A stretch of 64,000 nt of DNA from Sphaerisporangium album (GTDB taxonomy: Bacteria > Actinomycetota > Actinomycetes > Streptosporangiales > Streptosporangiaceae): the NCBI RefSeq assembly GCF_003323745.1, contig NZ_QOIL01000001.1, positions 124,001 to 188,000 on the forward strand, given 5' to 3'. Within the stretch, counting starts at the first letter, position 1, and every line of letters begins with the position of its first letter. Below are positions 1 through 7,312 of the stretch, in pieces. The notes beneath the pieces are model-generated. The model ran no database searches and was not told where the DNA came from. It saw only the letters and a list, made by a program, of their open reading frames with translations. The position numbers and the translations under genes were made by a program.

Positions 1-1675
1 ACTGGCCGGGGTAGGACTGCTCGAAGACGTCCTTGTTGACGTGCGGCGCGCCCCACTGCGCGAACGGCATGGACCCGGAGTCGTACCAGGCGTCGATCAC
101 GTCCGGCACGCGGCGGGCCTCGGCGCCGCAGTCGGGGCAGGGGAAGGCGACGTCGTCCACGAACGGCCGGTGCGGGTCGAGGGCCGACAGGTCGCGCCCG
201 GCGTGCTCGCCGAGCTCCTTCAGCGAGCCGACGCAGGTGACGTGCGACTCGTCGGCCGTGCAGACCCACAGCGGCAGCGGCGTGCCCCAGTACCTTGACC
301 GCGACAGCGCCCAGTCGACGTTGTTGCGCAGCCACTCGCCGTAGCGGCCCTCCTTGATCGTGGCCGGGAACCAGTTCGTCCGCTCGTTCTCGGCGAGCAG
401 CCGGTCCTTGATCGCGGTGGTGCGGATGTACCACGAGGGGAGCGCGTAGTAGAGCAGCGCGGTGTGGCAGCGCCAGCAGTGCGGGTAGCTGTGGTCGAAG
501 TGGGTGCCACGGAACAGCAGGCCCCGGGCGCGCAGGTCCTCGGTCAGGCCCTCGTCGGCGTCCTTGAAGAACTTCCCGCCGACCTGCGGGACGCCCGGCA
601 GGAAGCGCCCGTCGGGGCCGATCGGGTTGACCACCGGCAGGCCGTACCGCTTGCAGGTCGTCATGTCGTCCGCGCCGAACGCGGGGGCCTGGTGGACGAG
701 GCCGGTGCCGTCCTCGACCGTGACGTAGTCGGCGAGCACGACGTAGTGGGCGCCGGGGATGTCGACCAGGTCGAACGGCCGGGAGTACGGCGTGTGCTCC
801 AGCTCGGCGCCCGGGACGCGCTCGGTGACCGTCCAGCCCTCGCCGAGGGCGGCGTCCACCAGCGGCTCGGCGACGATCACCGGCTTCTCGCCCTCACGGG
901 ACGCCACGACGTAGGTCACGTCGGGGTGGACGGCGACGGCGGTGTTGGACACCAGCGTCCAGGGCGTGGTGGTCCAGATGAGCAGGTCGGAGCCCTCGAA
1001 GCGGCCGGAGGTCACCGGCATCCGCACGTACACCGACGGGCTGGAGACGGTCTCGTACCCGCCGGGCTGCCCGAGCTCGTGGTCGGACAGGCCGGTGCCG
1101 CAGCGCGGGCAGTACGGCGTGATGCGGAAGTCGCGGAACAGCAGGCCCTTGTCCCAGATGACCTTCAGCGACCACCAGACGGCCTCGACGTACGAGGGGT
1201 CCATCGTCCGGTACGCCTGGGACATGTCGACCCAGTAGCCCATGCGCTCGGTCATCGCCTCGAACGCGTCGACGTGGCGCTCCACCGACTCGCGGCAGCG
1301 CTGGTTGAACTCGGCGATGCCGTACGCCTCGATCTCGGGCTTGCCGGACAGGCCGAGCTCGCGCTCGACGGCGACCTCGACGGGCAGGCCGTGGCAGTCC
1401 CAGCCGGCCTTGCGGGCGACGTGGTAGCCGCGCATCGACTTGTAGCGCGGGAAGACGTCCTTGAAGACGCGGGCCTCGACGTGGTGGACGCCGGGCATGC
1501 CGTTGGCGGTGGGCGGACCCTCGAAGAACACCCAGGACGGGCCGCCGGCGTTCTGCTCCAGCGAGCGCTCGAACACCTTGCCGTCACGCCAGCGGTCGAG
1601 CACCTCGGCCTCGAAGGCGGGCAGGTCGGCCTGCGGCGGGAGGGACCGGAAGTACGGTGAGGACGAAGCTGACAT
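1..1675 (-). CDS. ileS: Isoleucyl-tRNA synthetase, N-terminal part (cut by window edge)
   Basis: Charges tRNA-Ile with isoleucine in the cytoplasm. The minus-strand reading starts at ATG 1675-1673 (MSASSSPYFRSLPP) and stays open to base 1, giving about 558 residues of a protein usually just over 1000 aa. The class I HIGH-type motif appears as PPTANGMPGVHH (residues 54-65), as in the eukaryote-like type 2 IleRS found in actinomycetes. WTTTPWTLVSNTAVAV marks the editing (CP1) domain. The KMSKS loop and C-terminus lie outside the window. The gene sits directly behind a T-box leader whose stem masks its ribosome-binding site, so its translation should respond to uncharged tRNA-Ile. Confidence 0.97.
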   Translation of the reverse strand, partial: MSASSSPYFRSLPPQADLPAFEAEVLDRWRDGKVFERSLEQNAGGPSWVFFEGPPTANGMPGVHHVEARVFKDVFPRYKSMRGYHVARKAGWDCHGLPVEVAVERELGLSGKPEIEAYGIAEFNQRCRESVERHVDAFEAMTERMGYWVDMSQAYRTMDPSYVEAVWWSLKVIWDKGLLFRDFRITPYCPRCGTGLSDHELGQPGGYETVSSPSVYVRMPVTSGRFEGSDLLIWTTTPWTLVSNTAVAVHPDVTYVVASREGEKPVIVAEPLVDAALGEGWTVTERVPGAELEHTPYSRPFDLVDIPGAHYVVLADYVTVEDGTGLVHQAPAFGADDMTTCKRYGLPVVNPIGPDGRFLPGVPQVGGKFFKDADEGLTEDLRARGLLFRGTHFDHSYPHCWRCHTALLYYALPSWYIRTTAIKDRLLAENERTNWFPATIKEGRYGEWLRNNVDWALSRSRYWGTPLPLWVCTADESHVTCVGSLKELGEHAGRDLSALDPHRPFVDDVAFPCPDCGAEARRVPDVIDAWYDSGSMPFAQWGAPHVNKDVFEQSYPGQ

Positions 1676-1679
1676 CGTA

Positions 1680-1936
1680 GGGGTGGACCTCCACGCGAGT
1701 GATTTCTCCATGGCGTGGAGGGACGAGGCCGGGAGCCCCGCGGTACCACCCTCCTTGACCCCTTCCGAGAATCTCCCGAAAAGAGGCCCACTCTTGTCTG
1801 CGCTGCCGGTTCTACTGGGCTCCGCCCGGCGCTGGGCCGGTCCGGGCCGTTCTTCCGGCGGCTCCGGGGTGATCTTCCCTCCGGCTCTCGCCCCGGGCTC
1901 GCACCGTCCCCGGGTCGCTCCTGCGAGGTGGGCACG
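1680..1936 (-). promoter_or_regulatory. Translational T-box riboswitch of ileS
   Basis: The minus strand carries the T-box core AGGGTGGTACCGCGG at 1752-1738. Downstream is a perfect 9-bp hairpin (1713-1721 pairing with 1688-1696) that buries the GGAGG ribosome-binding site of ileS; this is the sequestrator of translational T-boxes typical of actinobacterial ileS. A plausible ATC (Ile) specifier lies at 1873-1871 in a GAAGATCACC context within the upstream stem region. Binding of uncharged tRNA-Ile should favour the antisequestrator and expose the site. Core and sequestrator are read directly; the specifier position and the upstream limit are inferred. Confidence 0.9.
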
Positions 1937-2007
1937 GAGGTACTCGTCCCATCGACGCCTTGCAAACTAAAACGATATCCCACCCCAGGCAGAGGACGGA
2001 CCCATTT

Positions 2008-2277
2008 ATGAGGCTGGCGATCAGGGTACGGCCGGGCGCCGCCCGCGAATCCGTCGGCGGCGCCTACGGCGAGGGCGCGGTCGTGGTGAAGGTGAACGCC
2101 CGCGCGGTCGACGGCCGGGCCACCGAGGCGGCGCTGCGGGCGGTCGCCGAGGCCTTCGGCGTGCGCCGCTCCGATGTGCGTCTGGTAACCGGAGCGACAA
2201 GCAGGGATAAGGTCGTGGAGATCCTCGGCAACGACCAGGAATTGACCGAAAGGGCCACGGCGTTACGGATGGCGTAA
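2008..2277 (+). CDS. DUF167 (YggU-like) protein; host gene of the element insertion
   Basis: An 89-aa protein starting MRLAIRVRPGAARESV, with the usual small alpha/beta DUF167 pattern: KVNARAVDGRATEAALRAVAE, VRLVTGATSRDKVVEI. The cellular function of the family is not settled. ATG 2008 is preferred over an upstream ATG at 1960 because family homology begins there and a purine-rich GAGGACGGA precedes it. The last codons and stop (LRMA-stop) are exactly the 15-bp left att core, so the integrated element leaves the protein intact. In the uninterrupted chromosome the next gene would be the TraR/DksA-like gene now at 21002. Confidence 0.85.
   Translation: MRLAIRVRPGAARESVGGAYGEGAVVVKVNARAVDGRATEAALRAVAEAFGVRRSDVRLVTGATSRDKVVEILGNDQELTERATALRMA
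2263..2277 (+). other. attL core (15-bp direct repeat)
   Basis: The sequence ttacggatggcgtaa forms the final codons and stop of the DUF167 gene and is repeated exactly at 20902-20916. The core is itself an inverted repeat, ttacg and cgtaa around the 5-bp centre gatgg, the layout expected where two tyrosine-recombinase monomers bind around an overlap region. The flanking bases differ between the copies, which sets the core at 15 bp. Confidence 0.88.
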
Positions 2278-2356
2278 GCCAAGCCTGAGCCGTCTCGGCG
2301 CATAACGCGAGGTCGGGAGCCACTTCCGACGACCGGAAGGGCTTCACCAACCTCGC

Positions 2357-2378
2357 GAGTGACTAACTGGGTGACTAC
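2357..2378 (+). repeat. Left arm-type repeat, candidate integrase binding site
   Basis: This 22-bp sequence begins gagtgactaactgggtga and matches 20790-20811 at 20 of 22 positions in the same orientation. It contains the hexamer gtgact twice. It lies 80 bp inside the left core and overlaps the integrase stop codon. The symmetric placement at both ends suggests arm-type sites for the integrase or excisionase; function is inferred. Confidence 0.6.
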
Positions 2379-3541
2379 GCTCCCGCAGAGTCCTGCGGGA
2401 AGATCCGATCCATTGCCTCAGCACCTTCGAGCAGCATTGGCCGGATCTGCTTCCGGTAGACCTTCTCCGTGATCGCGGACCCATTGTGCCCGACCAGGCG
2501 AGAGATGTTCTCCAAGGGGACACCCGAGTCGGAGAGCAGAGAGACGAAGCTGTGGCGCATCTCCCGCGGTGTCCACTTCTTGGGGTCGAGCCCGGCCGCC
2601 GAGAGGATCCGCCGGAAGTCCCGCCGGACGTTGGCCGCGTCGAGCGGGGTGCCGGCGCTGCTCGTGAACACCAGCTTGCTGTCCGGCCAGGCTTCGCCGG
2701 CGGCTTTGCGGGCGGCGGCTTGCCGCTCCTGGTGGGCCGAGAGCGCGCGAACGCAGCGCTGCGGAAGGGCCAGCGTCCGGCGGGACTTCCGCGTCTTGGT
2801 ATCGCCTCCCGCTCGTACAGAGCGCCAGACCATGATGGATGGAGGGACCGGCGGGTCATCGTCGGGCTTGCCTACCAGGTCCACGAGGGGCCAGACGAGC
2901 GCGCGGAGCTCTTCGGTGCGGGCGCCGATCAGCAGCGAGAGCACGATGTACGCCTCCAGGGGCGTGCCTTCCGCTGACTTCAGGACGGCCTCAGCCTGCA
3001 TCAGGGTGAAGGCTTTCGACGGGCGCCCCGCGAGACCGGTGGGCACATCGCAGAGTGCGACGACGTTCCGTTTCACTTTGTCGCGCGCCTGCGCCATCCG
3101 CACCGCTCGATTCAGGATGGAATGGCACCTACGAAGTGCCTCCGTGCTGAGCGCGGTGGATTTCTCTTTCAGCCACTTGTCCACATCTTCGGCGGAAAGC
3201 TCTTTCAGCTTTCGCGCTCCGAGGGATGGGATGATGTGATTATCGGCCAGAGACGTATAGGTCCTGAGGCTACTCGGGGACTTGTCGCTCAGGCCGTATG
3301 TGAGCCAGTACCTCACGGCATCGGCCACGGTGTAGCCCTTCGACGCGACGATGAGGCCGTCTTCGTGGTCGCGTACGAGCTTCTTGAGCTTGGCTCGCGC
3401 CTTGGTCTTGTCCTTGTCGCTGGCCTTTCTGACGATTCGCTTTCCGGCAGGCGTGTAGCCCACCGTTATGGACGCGATCCAGCGATTGCGGGACTCGTCC
3501 CAGTGAAGGCCGCCGTCTCCGCGGCTCCTGCGCTTGATCAT
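2375..3541 (-). CDS. int: Tyrosine-family site-specific integrase
   Basis: A 388-aa recombinase that should catalyse integration and excision at the 15-bp core. The N-terminus (RWIASITVGYTPAGKRIVRK) resembles the arm-binding domain of phage and AICE integrases, followed by a SAM-like core-binding domain (YWLTYGLSDKSPSSLRTYTS). The catalytic domain shows the first Arg in LLIGARTEELRALVW, the HxxR-type box in PREMRHSFVSLLSDSG, RLVGHNGS, and the Tyr nucleophile in TEKVYRKQIRP. ATG 3541 is chosen because GGAGAA lies 7 bp upstream and similarity begins there; the open frame further upstream has no family features. Its leader repeat is shared with xis. Confidence 0.95.
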   Translation of the reverse strand: MIKRRSRGDGGLHWDESRNRWIASITVGYTPAGKRIVRKASDKDKTKARAKLKKLVRDHEDGLIVASKGYTVADAVRYWLTYGLSDKSPSSLRTYTSLADNHIIPSLGARKLKELSAEDVDKWLKEKSTALSTEALRRCHSILNRAVRMAQARDKVKRNVVALCDVPTGLAGRPSKAFTLMQAEAVLKSAEGTPLEAYIVLSLLIGARTEELRALVWPLVDLVGKPDDDPPVPPSIMVWRSVRAGGDTKTRKSRRTLALPQRCVRALSAHQERQAAARKAAGEAWPDSKLVFTSSAGTPLDAANVRRDFRRILSAAGLDPKKWTPREMRHSFVSLLSDSGVPLENISRLVGHNGSAITEKVYRKQIRPMLLEGAEAMDRIFPQDSAGA

Positions 3542-3570
3542 TTGGTGGTTCTCCGATTGAGATTCTCGGT

Positions 3571-3620
3571 GGGGTGCGGCTCCGACGCCGCTTTGGTCGG
3601 TGAGGCCGGGGCCGCTTTGA
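3571..3620 (-). repeat. Leader repeat upstream of int (copy 1), hairpin-forming
   Basis: About 50 bp nearly identical to 16322-16370 upstream of xis. Both contain ctttggtcggtgaggycgg between complementary arms (gcggctccgac / gccggggccgc here). It sits between the stop of the 50-aa gene and the int ribosome-binding site. The arms can form a GC-rich stem resembling a terminator or attenuator. Confidence 0.65.
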
Positions 3621-3627
3621 AGGTGGG

Positions 3628-3780
3628 TCAGGGAAGCCGTACTTCGGCGTAGATCCGAACGTTGCGGGTGGTGCCGCGGCAGGGGTAGGGCGCGGAGATC
3701 TCGATGACGTCGAAGGTGGTGGCGATGATGTCGGCGGCCTGGGTGACTTCGTCGGGCAGGCCAGTGATGCGGATCTTCAT
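3628..3780 (-). CDS. 50-aa protein resembling DUF3970-type small proteins
   Basis: The peptide begins MKIRITGLPDEVTQAADII, contains ISAPYPCRGTTRNVRIY and ends EVRLP. The pattern (MKIRITG, then S-x-PYPxRG, then VRxYxEV) resembles the tiny DUF3970-like proteins seen next to replication genes of mobile elements; the function is unknown. ATG 3780 has GGAGG 5 bp upstream. It lies between the iteron array and int on the same strand, so it probably belongs to the replication/integration operon. Confidence 0.7.
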   Translation of the reverse strand: MKIRITGLPDEVTQAADIIATTFDVIEISAPYPCRGTTRNVRIYAEVRLP

Positions 3781-3872
3781 GGGTCCTCCATGGTTTTCGG
3801 TCGCGGGATGGAAGGGTTTGGGGCTGGGGTGGGGGGCTTGGTGCGGTGCGGCTCTGGCGTTGAGGGCTGAAA

Positions 3873-4089
3873 CATCTCCGCATCTCCGCATCTCCGCAAA
3901 AGTGCCTTTGAGCTGGGAAGACGGTTGCGGAGATAGCTGCGGGGTTCCGGTGTCCATCTCCGCAACCGGGGGTTCATCTCCGCAGAAAGTGCGGAGATGC
4001 GGAGATGAACTCTGGGGAGGGAAGTTCATCTCCGCAGATGTTTGCGCTGGTAAGACGGGGTGTTGCGGCGTTGCGGAGATGCGGAGATG
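3873..4089. repeat. Iteron-like array, candidate replication origin of the element
   Basis: In 217 bp there are six copies of catctccgc (3873, 3881, 3889, 3955, 3975, 4027) and five of its complement gcggagatg (3927 with one mismatch, 3991, 3999, 4073, 4081). Several are exact tandems at 8-bp spacing; others form inverted pairs (3975/3991). The array occupies the 331-bp gap immediately downstream of the rep helicase gene. Multiple direct and inverted iterons beside rep are what an initiator-bound oriV looks like; activity is inferred. Confidence 0.75.
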
Positions 4090-4111
4090 TTTCAGCGGTT
4101 CTCCGACCGGG

Positions 4112-5692
4112 TCAGGCATGGTGCTCGACCCAGAAGACGTTTCGGTCTCCCCGGTCGTTCTTGGCCGCGCGGATCACGTAGTCGCCGCGCCACCGTCCGG
4201 TCTGCCCGGTCAGCAGGCGGCCCAGGGCCAGCGCGTTGGGCAGGCGCCCGGACGGGGTGGTGATGAACTGGCCGTCCCACCGGTCGTGTTCCTCACCGGC
4301 GGACCCTTGGCCGACCCAGACCGGTTCACCCGAGCGGCGTAGCTCGGCGGCGGTCATGCGGTCTTGGCCGTGCAGGTCGTGCCAGCAGGCCAGGAAGCCG
4401 CGCCAGCGGGTTTCGTCCTCGTCGATGTCGCGGATGCCGGCGGCGTTGGCCAGGAACCCGTCGATGTGGTGGTGGGCGAGGAACCCGCCCAGGGATTGGG
4501 CCCAGGGGGTGAACTGGCGCATGGACAGCCCGGCCGCGCGGGGCGCGCCCGCAGCGGTCCAGTCCAGGACCAGGACCAGCAGGTGCCACAGCACGGTGTG
4601 CTGGTTGGCCGGGACGGTGATCCACTGGTCAAGGTGCGGGATGCCGAACCGGCTCTGGTCGCGCTGTTCGGGCCGGGGCATGTCGGGGTCAAGGTGGACG
4701 CGGACGGTGCGGGAGGCCATGTCTCCGCCGACCTGGAGGTTGTTGCCGGTGGCCATCCACAGCCGGTCGTTGACGGTGGCGATGTTGCGCGAGGCGCCGA
4801 GCTGGCGGTCCGACCACACCCCGGCCGTGACCAGCAGGGCGAGGTTTGCGGAGTCGATGACGGTTCCTTCGGCCAGGTTGTCCCACACCACCACGCCGAC
4901 CTGTTCGGCCATGACCGCGGTGATGCTCTTGCGCAGTTCCTCTTCGGTGTAGGCCCAGGGCATGACCCGCTGGCCGTAGAGCATGCCCGGCCCGCCGGTC
5001 AGGATCGACTTGCCCGAGGCGGGCATGGTGGCGTCGATCAGCGCGAACGGGGTGAGGCTGCGGGTGTAGTGCCGCAGGATCGGTGTCGCGAGCAGGGCGA
5101 TGTAGTTGGCACGGTCGGCCGGTGTGGCCCAGGGGAAGTCCCGCAGGAACCGGTTGAGCAGGAAGTCCCGCGCGGCGTGCACCTGCTCGGCCGTGGGCCG
5201 GTCGGGGACCGGCGGCAGCGCGACCTTGGCCGCGAGGTACAGGCCTGTGGCGGCGTCGTACCCGGGGGCCTGGAGCAGGGTGCCGTCCCGGCGCAGTACC
5301 GGCGCGCCGATCACCCCGCGCAGCGCGGGCACGGTGGGCCAGGTCTTGCCGGCCAGCACCGAGGCCAGGATGTCCCGGGGCGGGGTGACCTCCTCCTCGT
5401 AGAGATCAACCTCCTTGCCCTTGCCTTCCTTGCGGGAGCGCAGCCGGTAGACGTAGGCGTGCTCGGCCAGCAGCCCGGCCAGGGTGGCCGGAGTGATCGT
5501 GCTCGCGGTGACCGGCAGGGGCGAGTCCTCGTCGGCGGCCGGGCTGGCCTGCCCGCCTGAGATGGTCTCCATGTGCACCAGTGCGCCGCCCGACACGTAG
5601 GTGTCGGGCAGCAACTGGTCGGCCAGGGCGGCCTTGAGCACCCGGATCGTTTCGGGCCCGGAGCCCACGTGCACGTGCTTGGTGCTGGTCAC
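4112..5692 (-). CDS. Replication protein with AAA+/SF3-like ATPase core
   Basis: A 526-aa protein from GTG 5692, which overlaps the prim-pol stop as GTGA. A P-loop-like ATMPASGKSILTG is followed by a hydrophobic strand and acidic residue (VGVVVWDNLAEG, Walker B-like), a sensor-like MATGNNLQVGG, and basic residues ASRTVRVHLD. This order fits a hexameric helicase or initiator ATPase working with the adjacent primase-polymerase, as in prim-pol type AICEs. The N-terminal 150 residues have no recognisable motif. The iteron array starts just past the stop codon. Exact initiator or helicase activity is inferred from context. Confidence 0.78.
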   Translation of the reverse strand: MTSTKHVHVGSGPETIRVLKAALADQLLPDTYVSGGALVHMETISGGQASPAADEDSPLPVTASTITPATLAGLLAEHAYVYRLRSRKEGKGKEVDLYEEEVTPPRDILASVLAGKTWPTVPALRGVIGAPVLRRDGTLLQAPGYDAATGLYLAAKVALPPVPDRPTAEQVHAARDFLLNRFLRDFPWATPADRANYIALLATPILRHYTRSLTPFALIDATMPASGKSILTGGPGMLYGQRVMPWAYTEEELRKSITAVMAEQVGVVVWDNLAEGTVIDSANLALLVTAGVWSDRQLGASRNIATVNDRLWMATGNNLQVGGDMASRTVRVHLDPDMPRPEQRDQSRFGIPHLDQWITVPANQHTVLWHLLVLVLDWTAAGAPRAAGLSMRQFTPWAQSLGGFLAHHHIDGFLANAAGIRDIDEDETRWRGFLACWHDLHGQDRMTAAELRRSGEPVWVGQGSAGEEHDRWDGQFITTPSGRLPNALALGRLLTGQTGRWRGDYVIRAAKNDRGDRNVFWVEHHA

Positions 5693-6588
5693 GCGGCCAC
5701 CTGGCGGGGTCGCTTGGCTCCGGCGCGCAGGCCGGATGCGATGGTACGGTGCGCCTCCCCGGCGCCCTGCCCGACCTGCGCGGCGGCGTCGGCGAGCCAG
5801 GCGGTCACCTCGGCCTCGGCCAGCGCGCCGCCGGCCACCAGCTGGCCGAGCGCGATCGACGCGTGGTACAGGGCGTTGTTGTGGCCGTCCGGGGGCGAAC
5901 CGGTGACGCGCGCCAGCTCGGCGACCACGGCCGCGCGCAGGTAGGCGCCGTGCCGGTCGGTGGCCACCGGCACCGCCACCGGCTTCTGTGGCGGACGGGG
6001 GGCCGGGCGTAGCCGCTCGGCGAGCCATCCCGGCAGCGGGGCCGGGACGGCGCGGTGCAGCACCTGGTAGGTGCCGGTGCCGTCAGGGAGGTCGACGTGG
6101 CTGCCGGGGCCGACGACGTACCCGCCGCGGGCGCGGGTGTCGACCTTCCAGCCCAGGCCGTTGCCGTCCTCGCCGCGGGTGTTGCCCAACTCCACCCCGG
6201 CCGGGGCCGCGTAGTACAGGTGGCAGCCGCCGAGCCGGGTCCGGACCTGGAAGGTCTCCAGCGGCACCAGGTGCCCGGCACGCTGGCAGACCAGGGCGAA
6301 CACGTCGGCGCCGCCGGTCACGCCGGGCAGGTCCCATTCGGGCGGGGGCTGGTCGCCGGACTTGGCAACGTCCAGGTCGACCACGACCAGCTCGGACGGA
6401 CCGCAGGCGATGCCGATGTTGAAGGGGTGGCGCCTCCACCAGCGGTGGATCACGTCGGGGTCGGTGGTGGCCTTGCGGGTCCAGCTCCACCCCTCCAATG
6501 GGACCTTGTCCCTGGGGGCGAGCGGGAAGACGTGCCAGCCGCGCGCGGCGGCGGCTAGCGCGTAGCTGGTGAGGTCAGTCCTCGGCAT
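5689..6588 (-). CDS. Bifunctional DNA primase/polymerase (prim-pol)
   Basis: 299 aa. The archaeo-eukaryotic primase fold of the plasmid/AICE prim-pol family is visible: N-terminal YALAAAARGWHVFPLAPRDKVP, the region IHRWWRRHPFNIGIACG, the metal-binding VVVDLDVAK, and GGCHLYYAAPAG plus KVDTRARGGYVVGPGS in the catalytic core. The C-terminal 100 residues (primase C-terminal-like) end in a helical AEAEVTAWLADAA segment. It should prime and extend DNA for element replication. AAGGAG precedes ATG 6588. It is translationally coupled to the downstream ATPase by a 4-base overlap. Confidence 0.9.
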   Translation of the reverse strand: MPRTDLTSYALAAAARGWHVFPLAPRDKVPLEGWSWTRKATTDPDVIHRWWRRHPFNIGIACGPSELVVVDLDVAKSGDQPPPEWDLPGVTGGADVFALVCQRAGHLVPLETFQVRTRLGGCHLYYAAPAGVELGNTRGEDGNGLGWKVDTRARGGYVVGPGSHVDLPDGTGTYQVLHRAVPAPLPGWLAERLRPAPRPPQKPVAVPVATDRHGAYLRAAVVAELARVTGSPPDGHNNALYHASIALGQLVAGGALAEAEVTAWLADAAAQVGQGAGEAHRTIASGLRAGAKRPRQVAA

Positions 6589-6640
6589 CGGTGGTGTTCT
6601 CCTTGGGACGTCGCAGGCCGTGGAACGGTGTGAGCGCTGG

Positions 6641-7144
6641 TCAGATGAGGGCCCCGATGGGCAGGGTGGCGATCAGGACGGCCAGGGCTGCGTACATGAG
6701 GCAGGCTGCGGTGCGCAGCCGCCGGTACTTGGCCATGGCGATGGTCGACAGGCGGATAACGTCGGAGGCGCGTCGGCGTGGGGCGTCGGCGTCGTCGGCG
6801 AGCACGGCCAGGAACTGGCCGACGTCGCATCCGGCGTGGGCGGTGAATCCGGTTCCCTGCCTGGGGCGTGGTAGCGCGGGCAGGATGACGCCGAGCAGGA
6901 CCGCGACGGAGGCGGCCAGCAGCACCACCGTGGCCCACAGCCCGGCCTGGACCGGCAGGGGCAGGTGCGCGGCGGCGGTGGTGCCGACGGCCAGGGCGGC
7001 CAGCAGCGAGAACGCGGTGCCGGCGAAGGCGAGCAGCGTGCCCGCCTTGCCGTCGCAGCGGGCCAGCTCGGCGCGCACGGCGGCGGCCTCGACGTCGAGC
7101 GTGGCCACGACAGCGGCCGCCGCGAGGTCGGGGAGAGTCGTCAT
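6641..7144 (-). CDS. Pycsar-effector-like (PycTM-type) membrane protein
   Basis: 167 aa. The region CDGKAGTLLAFAGTAFSLLAAL matches the N-terminal helix plus first membrane segment typical of PycTM-family proteins, which in Pycsar antiphage systems damage the membrane after sensing a cyclic pyrimidine nucleotide. Two more hydrophobic segments follow (LWATVVLLAASVAVLLGVI and ACLMYAALAVLIATLPIGAL), with a cytoplasmic loop ending AMAKYRRLR. No cyclase gene is recognisable within the element. It lies 52 bp upstream of prim-pol in the same direction. Family membership is judged by eye; the defence role is inference and other AICE membrane functions remain possible. Confidence 0.65.
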   Translation of the reverse strand: MTTLPDLAAAAVVATLDVEAAAVRAELARCDGKAGTLLAFAGTAFSLLAALAVGTTAAAHLPLPVQAGLWATVVLLAASVAVLLGVILPALPRPRQGTGFTAHAGCDVGQFLAVLADDADAPRRRASDVIRLSTIAMAKYRRLRTAACLMYAALAVLIATLPIGALI

Positions 7145-7176
7145 GATGGGAGGTACCTCCTGGTCTCGCTGTTTGT

Positions 7177-7292
7177 TGGATCGGGGATGGTGCGGGCGCG
7201 TCCGGCGTGGACGTTCTTGGCGGAAGGCCACGCCGGTACGCGCCCGTCGTGCTCGGGGGGACGGTCAGGCGAGTAGCTCGGCGAGCATCGCC
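7177..7292 (-). repeat. 116-bp direct repeat, left copy (gene-junction cassette with hairpin)
   Basis: Nearly identical, over 116 bp, to 8285-8400. It contains a long hairpin at 7194-7245 (gggcgcgtccggcgtgg pairing with ccacgccggtacgcgccc with one bulged base) and a copy of the last codons of the NUDIX gene (AMLAELLA-stop) that here belong to no gene. The hairpin may be a terminator or mRNA-processing element between operon modules. The orphan gene end indicates a duplication scar. Confidence 0.85.
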
Positions 7293-7312
7293 GCGGGGGC
7301 GCGGAAGGCCGG

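Noticed and set aside
464-1660. Long plus-strand open frame opposite ileS
   Set aside because: It is a GC-bias shadow; the opposite strand encodes a clear isoleucyl-tRNA synthetase.
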